From the NCBI RefSeq assembly GCF_000264995.1, contig NW_006767433.1, forward strand, positions 1,768,876 through 1,832,875: a DNA stretch of 64,000 nucleotides. The letters run 5' to 3'. Within the stretch, counting starts at the first letter, position 1. The number at the start of each line of letters is the position of its first letter. Below, piece after piece: positions 46,317 through 58,100 of the stretch. Position numbers and translations under genes: made by a program. The notes below the pieces were generated by a model that had not been told where the DNA came from, ran no database searches, and was given only the letters and a program-made list of their open reading frames with translations. Source of the DNA: Punctularia strigosozonata HHB-11173 SS5 (Eukaryota > Basidiomycota > Agaricomycetes > Corticiales > Punctulariaceae).

Positions 46317-47729
46317 TCACAAGGTTAACGCCAACTTTGCGAGCTTCAGCGCGCCCTCCTGCGTTTGTGCGCCGCCGATGAAACCGCTTGCATGTACGAA
46401 AATGCACCCCTCGACTCCGCTGGCCTTGCTCAGTTCCTCGTCCCGCAGACCCCGCCACGCCTGTGGTAGTGCCTTCCGGCTCTCAAACGAGTCTGGGCTC
46501 ACCGGCACCGCCTGCACGCGCCATTTGCCGCTCTCGTCCGGGTAGATCACGTAGATGGGCTGTGCGTCAGGAGCCACGGATTGCTCCTCCTCGAGCTCGA
46601 AGAGGTGTTCTTTCCAGGGGAGGAAGGACTCGAAAATTATGAGGTTGCCCGAGGGGTCCGTGGAGGTGCGCGCGGCGAGGGCGGCAGCAACGAGGGATCG
46701 AGCAGGGAGCCATGCGTTCGCGTAATAGTCCAGTCGCGATAGGAATTCTTGTCCGGTGAGGGATGACGCTCGCTCGAAACGCGTCTGAAGACCAAGGGGG
46801 GTCAGTGTCGGAGTGCATTGTAATTGATCAGACACGTACGTCGTAACTTTGACTATCCGATGCTTCGTTCCAGGCGGGGTTCAGCCAGCCCACGCGACTT
46901 GAGAGGTCGGTCCGGACGCGGTATTTGGGTTTCAGCTCCGCCGGATATTGGCTGACGCCATTGTCGATTCCATCGACGGCCTCGATGAATTCCTGAGAGG
47001 ATTAAATGAGATTGAGACGCTATCAAGAGCTCAATGTTGATCGCACCTTGTAAACCTTGAGCCAGAGGGTTTCTACTCGGGGGTCGTCCTGGGGGGATTG
47101 AAGGCGGTCTGCGATGATCTCCTTGCCGAAATGTCTGGTGGAGGGGTCATTGGAAGTCATGAGGAAGCTGGGAGACGATGATTGACATACTTGTACACCA
47201 ATCCCGCTGAAGACAGTTTTGTCTCGAAGCCGTGGCCGAACACTTCGGTAAAGCCCCGCTGGTGGTGGTCATATCTTCGCTTGGAATCGTCGTATACTCC
47301 GCCGACGTCAACGACGATGTCGCATGCGTTCAGAATTGCGGGATCACGGCTTCTCTTCACGTCTGCAGTACATATGTTCACCTGCAAGCAGCAACACGAG
47401 CGAAGGAGACGCACCAGAGTTGCGAAAGTCATTTGTCTGCCTGAGCATAAAGACAGCGAGTGCTTCGTCGCAGTGAAAAGTCCCGTTGTGAGTGCCGATG
47501 ATCTGTTCGAACGTCAGGATACGGAATGAGCTCTCCTGTCCTCGCCATCAATGCGGACCTTGGACGACTTGCCCTCGTCCAGCCTCATCTTCTTCGAAAG
47601 CGGCTCGGGAACCAGCTCCTGGATGACTGGAAAGACGGAGGACATGCTTCGGAGCTGGTGACTGTAATGGAATACGAAGACGCCGCGTCGGATGAGAGGC
47701 GAAGAGCGAGCGAGAAATCCTGAGAGCAT
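46317..47729 (-). CDS. MYG1-type DHH-like exonuclease
   Basis: MYG1/UPF0160 family, a conserved 3'-5' RNA exonuclease acting in nucleus and mitochondria in animals. The first ATG (47729) gives MLSGFLARSSPLIRRGVFVF, a basic acid-free mitochondrial presequence; a second in-frame ATG at 47645 starts MSSVFPVIQELVPEPLSKKM. Motifs are GTHNGTFHCDEALAVFMLRQ (about 47440-47500), DIVVDVGGVYDDSKRRYDHH, GFETKLSSAGLVYK, VEAVDGIDNGVSQ-type text and GFIGGAQTQEGALKLAKLAL. About five introns. The two starts suggest dual mitochondrial and nuclear/cytosolic forms. Confidence 0.9.
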
Positions 47730-47856
47730 GCGCTGATCTCTGGTGATCGTGGATTCGTGACCGCGTCCCGGCGACGGCCACTATTTCACGGCCCGGTTTG
47801 GATGGGTGTCATTCGATATAACTACTGACGATAACCGGCCTCTCCACACATCTACC
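47730..47856. promoter_or_regulatory. Shared promoter of MYG1 and SurE-like genes
   Basis: 127 bp between divergent start codons; both leaders and a likely bidirectional promoter. Confidence 0.5.
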
Positions 47857-49215
47857 ATGCCCTCCAAGACGCCTCGTGTTATCCTCACCGCGAGTACACA
47901 TCATCTCAGGTCTTTTTGTAACCGGTCATCTAACAACTACTACTCGTAGAATGACGATGGTCCACCCGGGCCGCATTCACCATATGTTTTCGGGCTGTAT
48001 CGACATCTGGTGCAGGATCTTGGTATACGCATATGTCTATCTCACCTAACGCTCGGCCGTACTAACATGATCCATCCGTTTGCAGGATGGGACGTGAAGG
48101 TGGATAGTAAACACAAAGAGCCACGATGACATCTGATACGTCCGTCCGTCCAGGTGGTCGTCCCTAGCAGCCAGAAATCCTGGATAGGCAAGGAAGCTAA
48201 TCAAGTGTATTCGCGACGCTAACATCATAATCAATAGGGAAAGCATACCAGATCAACGACATCATCCGCGGGCGGTATTACTATCCCAAAGGTCCAGGCT
48301 CGTGCACGTCACTTCTGTACGACCTCCTATGAAACTCATGCTTATATCTGTAGATGGCCAAGGAGAAACATCCGAGATATCGAGGCCACTCAAAGACGGT
48401 GAAATTGGTGAATGGATACTTCTGGACGGGGTAAGGTTCCTTACCGAAACTAAATCTGCCATTCGCTAACCGGCATCCTGAAGACACCAGCTACTTGCGC
48501 CAACATCGGACTTCACAACCTCTACCACGGCGACATAGACCTCGTCATCTCGGGCCCTAACTTTGGGCGCAACACGTCCTCCGCTTTCTCGTTATCCTCG
48601 GGCACCATTGGCGCTGCACTTTCTTCCGCGCTAGCTCAGACTCGCTCGATCGCCCTTTCATACGGTACTATGGAGGAACCAGTTCAGGATGAATGGTGCG
48701 AGCCGGCCCATAATTTAGCGATGCGCATCATCCATCACCTGTGGAACAACTGGGGAAGCGATCCCCTCGGCTTGCGCGCCAATGCAGCCACTGGAGAGAA
48801 AGAGGTTGATCTGTACTCCATCAACGTGCCCATGGTTAAGGAGCTTCTCGACGGCGACGGTCTACCCATATGCTGGACGGACATGTGGCGGAAGAGTTAC
48901 GGACGGCTATTCAAAGCTCATACCGATGGCCCCGGGCCATCTGGGCCCCCGGCGGGGCCCGATGAACCTGGCGCTAAGCTGTCAACGGGTGCGGGTGCCG
49001 ACGCAGCTGAGCACGACGTCGGGAAACTGGTCTTCAGATGGGGCCCCGACATATCTGGCCTCATCGCGCCGCCTTCTTCCAGCATACCCTTAGGCTCGGA
49101 CACATGGGCGATCACCAACGGCTACGTTAGTGTGACACCTCTACGGGCGGGCTTTGCGGAGCCTGATAAAGAGGGTAGCACCGAAGAGGTCAGGTTCTGG
49201 AAAGTCAAACTGTAG
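47857..49215 (+). CDS. SurE-like survival protein (acid phosphatase / nucleotidase)
   Basis: SurE family phosphatase acting on nucleotides or polyphosphate. The start at 47857 reads MPSKTPRVILT, then after an intron NDDGPPGPHSPYVFGLYRHL; the two Asp bind metal in SurE. VVVPSSQKSW, GTPATCANIGLHNL, DLVISGPNFGRNTSSAFSLS and SGTIGAALSSALAQTRSIAL follow; NxGxN-type residues are visible as GPNFGRN. The C-terminal part has a Gly/Pro-rich insert at about 48925-49015 and ends WAITNGYVSVTPL, EEVRFWKVKL. Six or so introns. Related to yeast Pby1, but lacks the tyrosine-ligase half. Confidence 0.9.
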
Positions 49216-49501
49216 TATACCGTAGGCGTTGTACGAAGCGATCACACAACCTGTAGATGTATGCTGTTGTGTCCACCAGTCTAGAGTATTGGAAGACCAT
49301 GCAGGTCGTGTTCGACCGCGACCCGTGCATGCATTTGGATGACAATAATCCCGGACTTCCGTTCTGTCAGGACCAGGATTACACGATGGTAGACAAGGAG
49401 GGACTGTAAAGAATGTATGTATCTATAGCATTATAAACGAGAGTGCTTGGATCGCTGAAAGTCTGTGAATGATGTCCATGGAGTTGATTCGCAGGTCTGC
49501 C
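49216..49501. other. Convergent intergenic region
   Basis: 286 bp between convergent stops. No feature recognised. Confidence 0.5.
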
Positions 49502-52500
49502 TTAGTGAAGTGTCTGCGAAACGCTGTTTCCTGCAAGACCTCCGGTCGGAAGACTGAACGACAGAGTCCTGCTGCGACCGCCCGGCCATCGCGCAGGGGC
49601 CCTTCCTTCCCCAATCGAAAACGTAAGATCGACCGTCCGAAGACTTTGTGACGGGTCCGAGACCGTTATGTTCCCTGTGTCCATCCGGTAGATGATCGCA
49701 GCGTTCCCGCTCGCTTGCACGGTTACCGGCGCAACCCATGGGAAAGGAGAGGTAAAGGTTACGTTTCCTCCAGCCACGTCCCAGAATATTGCCATGGCAG
49801 TATCGTGTCTATCGTCCACGATCGCGGATGTATGAGCATTGTTCTCGATAACGCGAACTCCGCCGAGCAGAGCCTTCTTCTCGAACGTGACGAGGTTGGT
49901 AGCGGGGTAAACGGAATATGACAGCGGAACCGTAAGGTCTTTGTGATCGAGCCATGCCGCAAAGAGATCCACGGTAACCGGCGGCTGTGTAGAGGTGCCA
50001 ATGTTGCTCCAGTTCCCTGTCTTCTCTCCAACCTCAACGGAGAGGGTGAAGGACGTGCTGTTATCGAATGCATAGCCGACGTTGTCATGCCAGAGGGACA
50101 ATGGTCTAGAGTAGTTCGACTGGAACATGGGAAAGCCGTTTATGAAGATAGTGCCGGAGTGCTTCTTCTGGTCCAAGACCGAGAAGATAGAAGAGTTGGT
50201 GGTTGAATGAATGTTCGCAACCATGACATGTTGGACGTCATCGTCCAGGAAGAACCAAGCTTTCTGCCAGGAAAGAGACTTCGTGTCCGGGTTTGTGAAG
50301 CGCATCGCACTTGCACCTATCAACCCATCAGAGACTCCGCCAACAAACGGTTGGGTACCCTTCCAGCCAGCAGTCGAGCAAGCCAAGGGAGTGGCAGCAT
50401 AATCGACGGTGATCCCTGGGATAAGGTTCCAGTCCCAAGCAGCCGCGATATCCTCGTATTCGTCACCACTGAGATACGTATACGTTGTGCCGTCGGATAA
50501 GTGAAATCCTAGGGGCTGAAGAAGCGTCAGTCACGACGAACCCAACCGGATTGCTCTCACGAACGTTCTGTGAGTTAGTACACTCGGTATTCTCCGTCCT
50601 GGTGGAGTACATCTTTAGTGTCGTCACGTAACCCGCTCCTCGGTGGACCTGATCACATACTTAAACCGCGGGAAATGGTCAATAAATGCAATCCTCATAC
50701 CATGTAATCATTGTCGTAGAACATGCGATTTCCAATGAGGGTCCCCGCATTCGCAGTGGTCGTATTCTTTGAGAGGCTGTCGTCCACATTGATCAGCGAT
50801 GTGGAGTTCCACTCCTCGCCGAGCTGTCCTATCTGACTGAGATTCAGGTTGATCTGAGCCGTCGCTCTATCGCAAGTTGTTAGCGGGACCGGGGATCGAA
50901 CAGGTATGCGACTCACTGAGCATCGACGACAGGGAAACTGATGAACCGAGGTAAAGTGCTCTGCGTTTGTACAGATCTGTCAGGGCTTACATACACCAGA
51001 ATCAGGCACGAATACGCACAAAATCCCAGTGTAGGACCCCAGTTAAGACATTGCGGTAGATCATCCACTGGTCACCGTCAATGAGGGTCGCGAACGCATT
51101 TTTGGTGGTCGAATTAGCAGCGAACTGGGTACCGCCGGCCGTGATCTCTAAGGCCAGGACATCGTTGGAGCTAACACAGTGAGACCCTTAGCTCGTTCGC
51201 GATACCTTGTCTTTTGAGGCTCGACTCACAAATCCTTGCCGTAGTTGCCGTTATATAACAGGCCACCATGCTGCCCAAACGATCCGTCAGGACGTATTCC
51301 ATCTGCCTTGACTGCCTGCTCTATGACAACTTCGGCGTGCACTCGGGAGTACGCGTCACTGAGCAAAGACGCATTGCCCGTGAGGAGGGCGCTGTCTACC
51401 CCGATCTTCGACATGTCGAGTATATTCGCTCCGGAGACATAACCCGGTTGTGGGTTGCGGTAGAACGGGCTGTATCCACGCGTACTGATGTGGGTACAGT
51501 TACTAAGCTATCGATCACGATATTTGCTCAACGAAATGTCTTGAAGGATCATGGTATGCACTGACCTGGGTGGCGGTGAGCGTATCGTTCATGAGCAAAC
51601 ACGCTTGCCCCATATACATGGGTATCAGAATTACCTGAGCCGAATTATTAGATTAGCTGAGGGGGGGGAATGATTTTTCGCGTACGTTCGAGTACCAATT
51701 GGTGTTCCACAAACCAGGAGTGCCACAGGGGCACGAAGCGGTTCCTCCGTTGTCCAGGCAAGCGATGTTGGTGAAATCTCGTTCGAACCACCAGTCCATT
51801 GCATTCGAGATGGCGCTCTGTACAGCAGGATCCTTCACATACTGATCTTCGCCTTCCAAGCCTCCGTGCCAAGCGGCCGCTATGGTCACTGGATAGCTAC
51901 ATCAGGACGAAAAATCGATCGATACAGTCCTGAAGAGAACTTGCGGATTCTGTTCCAGTGGAAGTACGCCGGCCAGTTGGCACGTTGTGCATCACAGCCG
52001 GTGGTATAATCTACTTCAGAGTCGGGCCTGATGTTGGCAACGGAAGTTACGTTGCAGCCTTTGGAACGCCGATGAGCATAGGTCACTTACCACTTCCCAT
52101 CAGGGCCCAAGGAGGACAGCCTGTGTCAGTTATCAGTTTCTTGCTGAAACAATGTGCGAGATGACAACATGCCATGCAGGGATGCCAGATGGCGGGGCCA
52201 GATTTTGAGGGCTCTCCACAAAGCTGATTATCAAAGACAATCGCCGCTGGCCCATCAGGGCGATGTCGGCGAGTGTCTCTGGGTCAAGTGTCTGAGTGGG
52301 CACAGGCGTGCTCGAAGCGGCGGCGGACGTCGCATTGGCTGACGAAGAGGACGACGCGTTTGTCGCAGAGATGGACGAGACACTGATAGTAGGGGCGGCC
52401 GTGGTCACGGCGGAGTTTACAGTTGACGATGGTCCATTGGAAGAAGGAGACGGAAAGCTGGAAATCGACGACGGCGCAACCACAGACGATGAAGGAACAG

Positions 52501-52630
52501 GCGAAGGCGTCGATACGCTCACCAGCGAGCTAGTGCCCCCGGTGGAAACAACGCTAGACGTTGCATTGGCGCACAGAGACCGCTCCGCCAGACCAACAAG
52601 GACCACCGAGATGAGGGAAGGGAGCCACAT
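49502..52630 (-). CDS. Polysaccharide lyase family 8 (hyaluronate/chondroitin lyase-like)
   Basis: Secreted lyase breaking uronic-acid-containing chains by beta-elimination. The signal peptide (MWLPSLISVVLVGLAERSLC) starts at 52630 and is followed by an ~85-residue Ser/Thr-rich linker, unusual in length. The alpha-toroid domain has WHGGLEGEDQYVKDP, then NWYSN, then DGSFGQHGGLLYNGNYGKD, whose His and Tyr fit the PL8 Asn-His-Tyr catalytic set. The beta-sandwich has LSDGTTYTYLSGDEYEDIAA, WDWNLIPGITVDY and KAWFFLDDDVQHVM. It stops at 49502 after LAGNSVSQTLH. More than ten introns. Likely targets plant glucuronan-type or microbial polymers; substrate inferred only. A neighbouring GH16 on the same strand may be co-used. 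Confidence 0.88.
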
Positions 52631-53159
52631 CCTTGACCGAACGAACGACCGGGGCCGATGGACAGCTCGTCATACATATGTAGCAGACCGCCGCCATCCC
52701 GATCGTGCGCTAGCAATCCCGATATGACCTCCCTTCCGAAAACGCAGTGCCTGGCTGTACCGGCTGACTTGTCCACATCAATCGAACTCCCGACGGCGTC
52801 TAATCGGTGTCAAACCAAATCAATTGCACACCCAACTCTCTTTGGCCGTCCAGCACGGGGTAAGCAACTTGCATCGGATGTCGCATCAGTCCACGCACTC
52901 CCTCTTGCTCGTAAGATTCAGAGTAAAACCTCGCGGGTAGCAAGTCCTGCGGCAGTCGCCAGCTGCAGACAGCAGCTGTCATAGATGTTGGTGACTGAGA
53001 CGGAGAAGGTGGGTTCCGCCAATGTCGCGCCCCGCAGCACGTGGGTGCTATTGCAGAAGCACTCCGCATGACCGCGATTCACCCGCGGGAGACAAATGGT
53101 CAGCGTATATATAGCTGCATTTCCGCATTGTACTCTGGTACAATGTCCGAACTCTCTAT
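52631..53159. other. Intergenic region between PL8 and GH16 genes
   Basis: Upstream flank of PL8 and downstream flank of GH16 (same strand). No gene seen. TATATATAG near 53106 could be an A/T-rich element of the GH16 3' flank or the PL8 promoter. Confidence 0.45.
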
Positions 53160-54828
53160 CTATAGAAGACACAGCGCAAGTGCGGCAAGCACAAACAACG
53201 TAACAGTCCACTGGGCCCCTGCAGCCGTCATCGGCGCGCCCGACACCTGTCCGAAGATGCCCTGCTTTTTGTACACCTTCAGGGAGTTGATAATCCATGA
53301 CGCATTCTATTTCGTATCATCAGAGGCGGCGGTGAATATAGCATAGCGTCTCGCGTACCACAAAGTTCGTCGGGTCCATCAGACGATCTGGACAAGTTCC
53401 GGGACAACCTGAAGTCGCGTAAGAGTTGCCCGCCCAGTCTCCACAGAACGTGATGTCTGTGCAATATAACATCAGCTTCATGGCTAGATTTCATCACATT
53501 GACGCACCGAAGATAATGGAATGGTTGACGAAATACTGCAGCGGGTCGCAGTTGTCGGGAGCAAGTGCTGCTACCGGCGTTCCCCAAGTTGACGGGTTGG
53601 GATTGCCGTCGTTGATATCGCTCGGGATCGCTGCTCGATAGAATCGGTCTGTAGCACGATGGCGTGTAAGGTCATGAAAAGAATTCGTTGCGCTCTCGAC
53701 ACTCACAAACGGCGATGCCATTTTCGTCCCACTTCATGGCAAAGACTCCTCCTCCTTGTGACTCGAAGAATGGTCCGTAGGACGCTTGACTCCACTCCGT
53801 TATACCGCACCCGGGATTGGATGCCGCAAGGCCGGAGCAGTTCAAGTTGTCGACACCATTCGATTGCTACGCGACTCAGACGCTGGAAACATACACTCTG
53901 ACGCAATCGTACTTACCACGATCGTGCCAGTGAAGTTGACGACGGGCTCGGGTGATAACATACAGCCGTTTGCCGTGTGCCATGTCACCTGGTTGTGCTC
54001 ATTGTCATGCACTCCCTCGATGATGTCTATCTCGCCAGTCTACAGCCACGGTATCAGTATATGAGAGAGTGACGCAGGAAATCTGCACGGACGTATGGCC
54101 ACGTTCCACTCCCGAGCGTCCAAAATGCTGGCCACACACCTATACCGAGCATGAGTCACTACTTGCGGGGCATCGGGCGAGCAACGCACCACAACCCCAT
54201 GGTGCGCGGTTCAAATCCAGGATAAAAAGACCCGTATTGTACTGCTTCTGGCTAGAGATCCGAACACTGAAGAAAGGCTTTGAATTCGTGGAAGCTCGGC
54301 ACGGAAACCTCGACACGAACCTGTTGCGGTTGGTTCCAGCCGGAAGCCAGGTGGTGTCGTCGCCTTTCATAATGACTTGGTTGTTCTCGCTTATGTATGA
54401 CAGATTACTCGCAAATGCCGTGGTTTGGTTCACGTAGCTGTGAAAGCATACATGTCAGACTCCAACGGCAGAACACTGAACATGCAACGTACTTGACAGT
54501 GCCATGAGTCGGATCCTCTCCGGTGAAGAAGTCAAAGGTGCTAGGGAGCCTCAGACCATGCTTCGTAGCTCAACTGGAGAATGACTCACTCGAAGAATGT
54601 CGAGCCTTCGTAGGTATCCTCAAGAACCCACAAGAACGTAGATCCATTGCGGTTCACATCGTACATCTTCCTGTTCCGTTTCTGTACTTGGCTCTGCGGG
54701 AGGCCCGATAGGTAGGAGCGAAAGTCAAATATGCTCTTCTTCACTTGGGATACGCTAGATGGGAGTGCAGTGGATAGATCTGCGATGAACACGCAGAGGA
54801 GCAAAGGTATGGGCAGCAACAGTCGCAT
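53160..54828 (-). CDS. GH16 beta-glucanase, GPI-anchored
   Basis: Endo-1,3(4)-beta-glucanase/laminarinase type. The signal peptide is MRLLLPIPLLLCVFIADLST. N-terminal segments are FDFRSYLSGLPQSQVQKRNR, YDVNRNGSTFLWVLEDTYEG and FDFFTGEDPTHGTV. The catalytic strand reads GEIDIIEGVHDNEHNQVTWH (near 54010), holding the GH16 ExDxxE nucleophile and acid/base. YGPFFESQGGGVFAMKWDEN and NCDPLQYFVNHSIIF follow, then ITFCGDWAGNSYATSGCPGT. The C-terminus has a hydrophobic tail (WTVTLFVLAALALCLL), fitting a GPI signal. About nine introns. Could act on the fungus's own wall or on plant glucan. Confidence 0.88.
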
Positions 54829-55435
54829 CGTGGCGGGTATAGGTTTGGTAAAGAGCAGGTCGCTGAGGAGGTGTCGCAAAAGGGTCGTGAGGACGTAAAG
54901 TGTAGTCGTTCAGGGAGCTCCGGATGTGGTTTTCAACAGACAAATCGTCACTGGCGATGAAGATGACAAAACTCGGGATCGCAACACGGAGGAGAGGCGG
55001 GATGCGCGTGTAGTGGTGTCGTAAATCGTACTGGGGAAATGACAAGAGCAAGTATAGGGAGGCTAGACAAGAATCGAACGGCGGTGATGCGCAGCTCGCG
55101 GGAGTGCACCCAACCTCGAGGCAGCAGCGTGCATTCCGCATCCTCGGAGCTCGTTCACGCGTCAGTCTCACGTGCTCCTAAGCCTGACCTGAGCACGGAC
55201 GCTCCCAGAATGGCGTAGAATCCCAGAGTAACCTGGAAACTCCACACCTCATAGATGCTCTTGCTCATGAAAGTCAAAGACACGTCACGCGAAGTAGATG
55301 AGCATGAACCACTGGAGGCCAAGTGATGCATTTGTGACGGGTTCGGGCATACACTCCATAGCGAGCATGGTAACATGAATCGGGTGAGGCAATGAACATG
55401 TGGCGGGAATACAAGGCAAGGAGAAGTAACACCAT
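54829..55435. other. Intergenic region between GH16 and eL15 genes
   Basis: 5' flank of GH16 and 3' flank of eL15 (both minus). Small open frames on the minus strand near 55155-55376 include hydrophobic text ([14 protein letters not shown]) but have no consistent start and no family match. Confidence 0.45.
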
Positions 55436-56256
55436 CTACCGGTAGCGGCGGAGGCTGAGAGTGTTGTGCTTCTTCCAGGTAGAGTACTGGGGCGCGTGGT
55501 TGTGGAGGTGACCCTTGCCGATACCACGGTTCTGTAGACGCGGTCAGACAATCCCGAAGACGTATGATTCCGAAGATACGTACGCGCTTGCCAGTGCTGG
55601 TAAGTCCGCGCAGCTCGCGATGCTTGTGGACGGGGTTGACAATCCAGTTGATCCTGGGGTCCCGACGAACCTGTATATGTACTTAAGCTTCACCGTTGAG
55701 ATGGTCACTGAACGAACAACTTACAGCCTTGTGGCTCGGGTCCACGAGAATGACCTCGTAGTACTTGTAGACACCATCCTGGTTAACCCAGTACGAGTTC
55801 AAGACGCGGAGGTTGCCGCAGCGCCTGCCTACGCGCTCCTCAGCGACGCTCTGGAGAGAGCGCTGAGGCTTGATGTGGTTGACACCCTGGCGTACGGGCT
55901 TGCCGTACGTGGCACCTAAAAATCCTCCGATTCAGCTAGGTCTCCCGCAACGGTAACGCAGGTAGCGCACCCTTAGGAGCCTGCTTCTTGCGGTTGCCGC
56001 GACGGACACGGACACGGTAGATCACGTAGCCCTGCTTGGCCTTGTAGCCAAGGCGGCGGGCCTTGTCCGGGCGCGAGGGGCGCGATGCGCGGTGGATGAC
56101 GTTCAACTGACGGTACTCCCAAGCACTAAGTCGTCGTTGAGAGCTCCGCCAGGGTGAAAATATGCCCAAATATGCTCACCGAACACGGAGGAGGAAACGA
56201 AGGACATCCGACTGCTTCTTTTTGTAGAGCTCGCTAACGTACTTGTATGCGCCCAT
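55436..56256 (-). CDS. RPL15: 60S ribosomal protein eL15
   Basis: Large-subunit ribosomal protein. Exon 1 starts at 56256: [26 protein letters not shown]. After an intron it continues [40 protein letters not shown] and [13 protein letters not shown]. Next, [20 protein letters not shown] and [20 protein letters not shown]. It ends [21 protein letters not shown] with stop at 55436. Five introns. Sequence agrees with the family at almost every position. Confidence 0.97.
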
Positions 56257-56605
56257 CTTGCCGACTGAGATCAACGACGAAGTTAGCACTCGTCAGAGGT
56301 GCACTGGAAGGTCATCCGGATTGGAGATCGCCCATCCATCGTATTCCAGCCACGACGTATCCATCCGAGCAGAGTTCTGAGTTCTCTCGGTCGCCAGAGA
56401 TGCATCCGTAGACATGAATGAGCGAGCAGCATACTCACATTTGAGGAGGGCCCTTGAGGCTTGAGGTGTGTGTAGGTACAACGGACCCAAACTTCGTATG
56501 ACTGCGAGCTGACTCAGCAAAGCGCCAGGCGAACCGCGCGCGACAAGTTGCTGTGTTACTCTTGGCTCTCTGACACTGTGACTCAACCCGCTCCTCCCAT
56601 TCGAG
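56257..56605. promoter_or_regulatory. Divergent upstream region of eL15 and lipase genes
   Basis: 349 bp between divergent starts. It should hold the strong ribosomal-protein promoter; no motif is named with confidence. Confidence 0.45.
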
Positions 56606-57815
56606 ATGCCTCTGTCCCGCGTCTACAAGCTCACAGAGGCGCAAAAGCTCATGTATAATGCTGAGAAGGAGGTCAACTTCCGCTGGATTGCGAAAGTGTT
56701 CGCTACGCGCTCTTCGTACTTGCTTTCGGAGAATGATCGAGCATCGCCTGAACTCGTCGACGAACTTGCAGAGCTAGGAGAATTTGCGGAAGTAGCCTAT
56801 GGTTTCTTACCAATAACAACTGTCTTCGAGCAGTATGATGTGCTCTCGCAAAATGGCTTCCCGTTAGCGGAACATCGAGCGCTACGAGGCGGCCGTCTCG
56901 TCACCGCGTTGATGGGAGACGTTGCAAGCCTGAAGGGGTATATTGCATTCAGACCTGAACGCAATCAACTTGTCATTGCGTTCTCTGGCACGCAGAACTG
57001 GATACAAGCACTCTATGATGTACACGGTTCTCGTCGCAGGTATCCGCTCGGTCGCGGGTGCAAGGTTCACAGAGGTTTCTGGAAGCTCTATTGCGGTATA
57101 CGGAAACACGTCGTGGAAGGCATTCAGAATGCACGAGAGCAGTACAGCTTCGCAGAAGTTGTTTTCGCTGGGTATGGAGCTCTCAACTCTGCGATTGGGA
57201 TTCTGAGTATTAACGAGTAATTAGCCACAGTATGGGTGCTGCTATGGCATACCTTACATCACTCGAAGCTCTCAATACGTCGGACATGTTGCCTCCAGGA
57301 GTGACTATAAAGCTGGCGGCATTTGGAGGTCCCCGAGTGGGCAACAAACGACTGTGCGAATTCTGGAGAGAATCGGTTGAGAGGTATCGAAGCACCCACG
57401 GTTCTAATTCATTGCAAGAGTACTTTGTGAAGGCTTACAATGACGGTGAATGTTCTTCGACTGGTAGAGAGGACATCTATTGACCTTCTACGTGCTTGCA
57501 GGAGTCCCAGCGCTTCCCCCCGAGAGGTTTGGTTATAAACATTTCTGTCAAACACCTCTCTACCTTGCCTTCGGGCGAATGTATCATGTTCCAATCAGCG
57601 AATGTGAATACTCGTCCATGTCTGTCGCCGAGTCAGAGCTGGACAGCGATGAAGTGCCCTTTCCGAGAGGCGGGCATAACTACTACAATGGTCGGAACAT
57701 GGAACGCCTTGCTCGAAGGATGGATATGCTCGCGGTAGAAATGACAAACGGCCCAGGATGGGAAGACCGCTATCGAACAAAGATGATGAAGTCCGAAGGG
57801 CGCTTTGGTAGCTGA
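56606..57815 (+). CDS. Intracellular class-3 lipase
   Basis: Alpha/beta hydrolase, lipase class 3. The start MPLSRVYKLTEAQKLMYNAE shows no signal peptide. LAELGEFAEVAYGFLPITTV, YIAFRPERNQLVIAFSGTQN (oxyanion strand) and HRGFWKLYCGIRKHVVEGIQ follow. The nucleophile elbow GHSMGAAMAYL is formed across an intron at about 57171-57229. FGGPRVGNKRLCEFWRES comes next; the probable triad Asp is in KAYNDGVPALPP and the His in GGHNYYNGRNMERL. Two introns. Distinct from the secreted lipase at 36982; a lipid-metabolism role is inferred. Confidence 0.85.
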
Positions 57816-58100
57816 TCGGGCTGATGCTGTAATATGACCATGAACTTGGCGATTCGAGGCCTCATGTACAATCTCTGTGGTGTCGGTGCTCAAGCATGTG
57901 TAGATTCATTAGCGGTTGCACGAAGTCGCAGGCCGGTTTTTGTGGGGCGTTGGTCGTTTAGCACTTTAGTCCGGGCCGGATTCCGCCGGCAATCGAGTTC
58001 GCGTGCGGGTCCAGCGTCTTGAGAACAGCTACCCATACCGAGGGCACAGTAGTGCCGGAGCTATTCCTCCACTTCGAGCGCATGTTCTTCACTAGGCCGA

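Noticed and set aside
55155-55551. Minus-strand hydrophobic small frames downstream of eL15
   Set aside because: No consistent start or splice model; probably the 3' flank of eL15.
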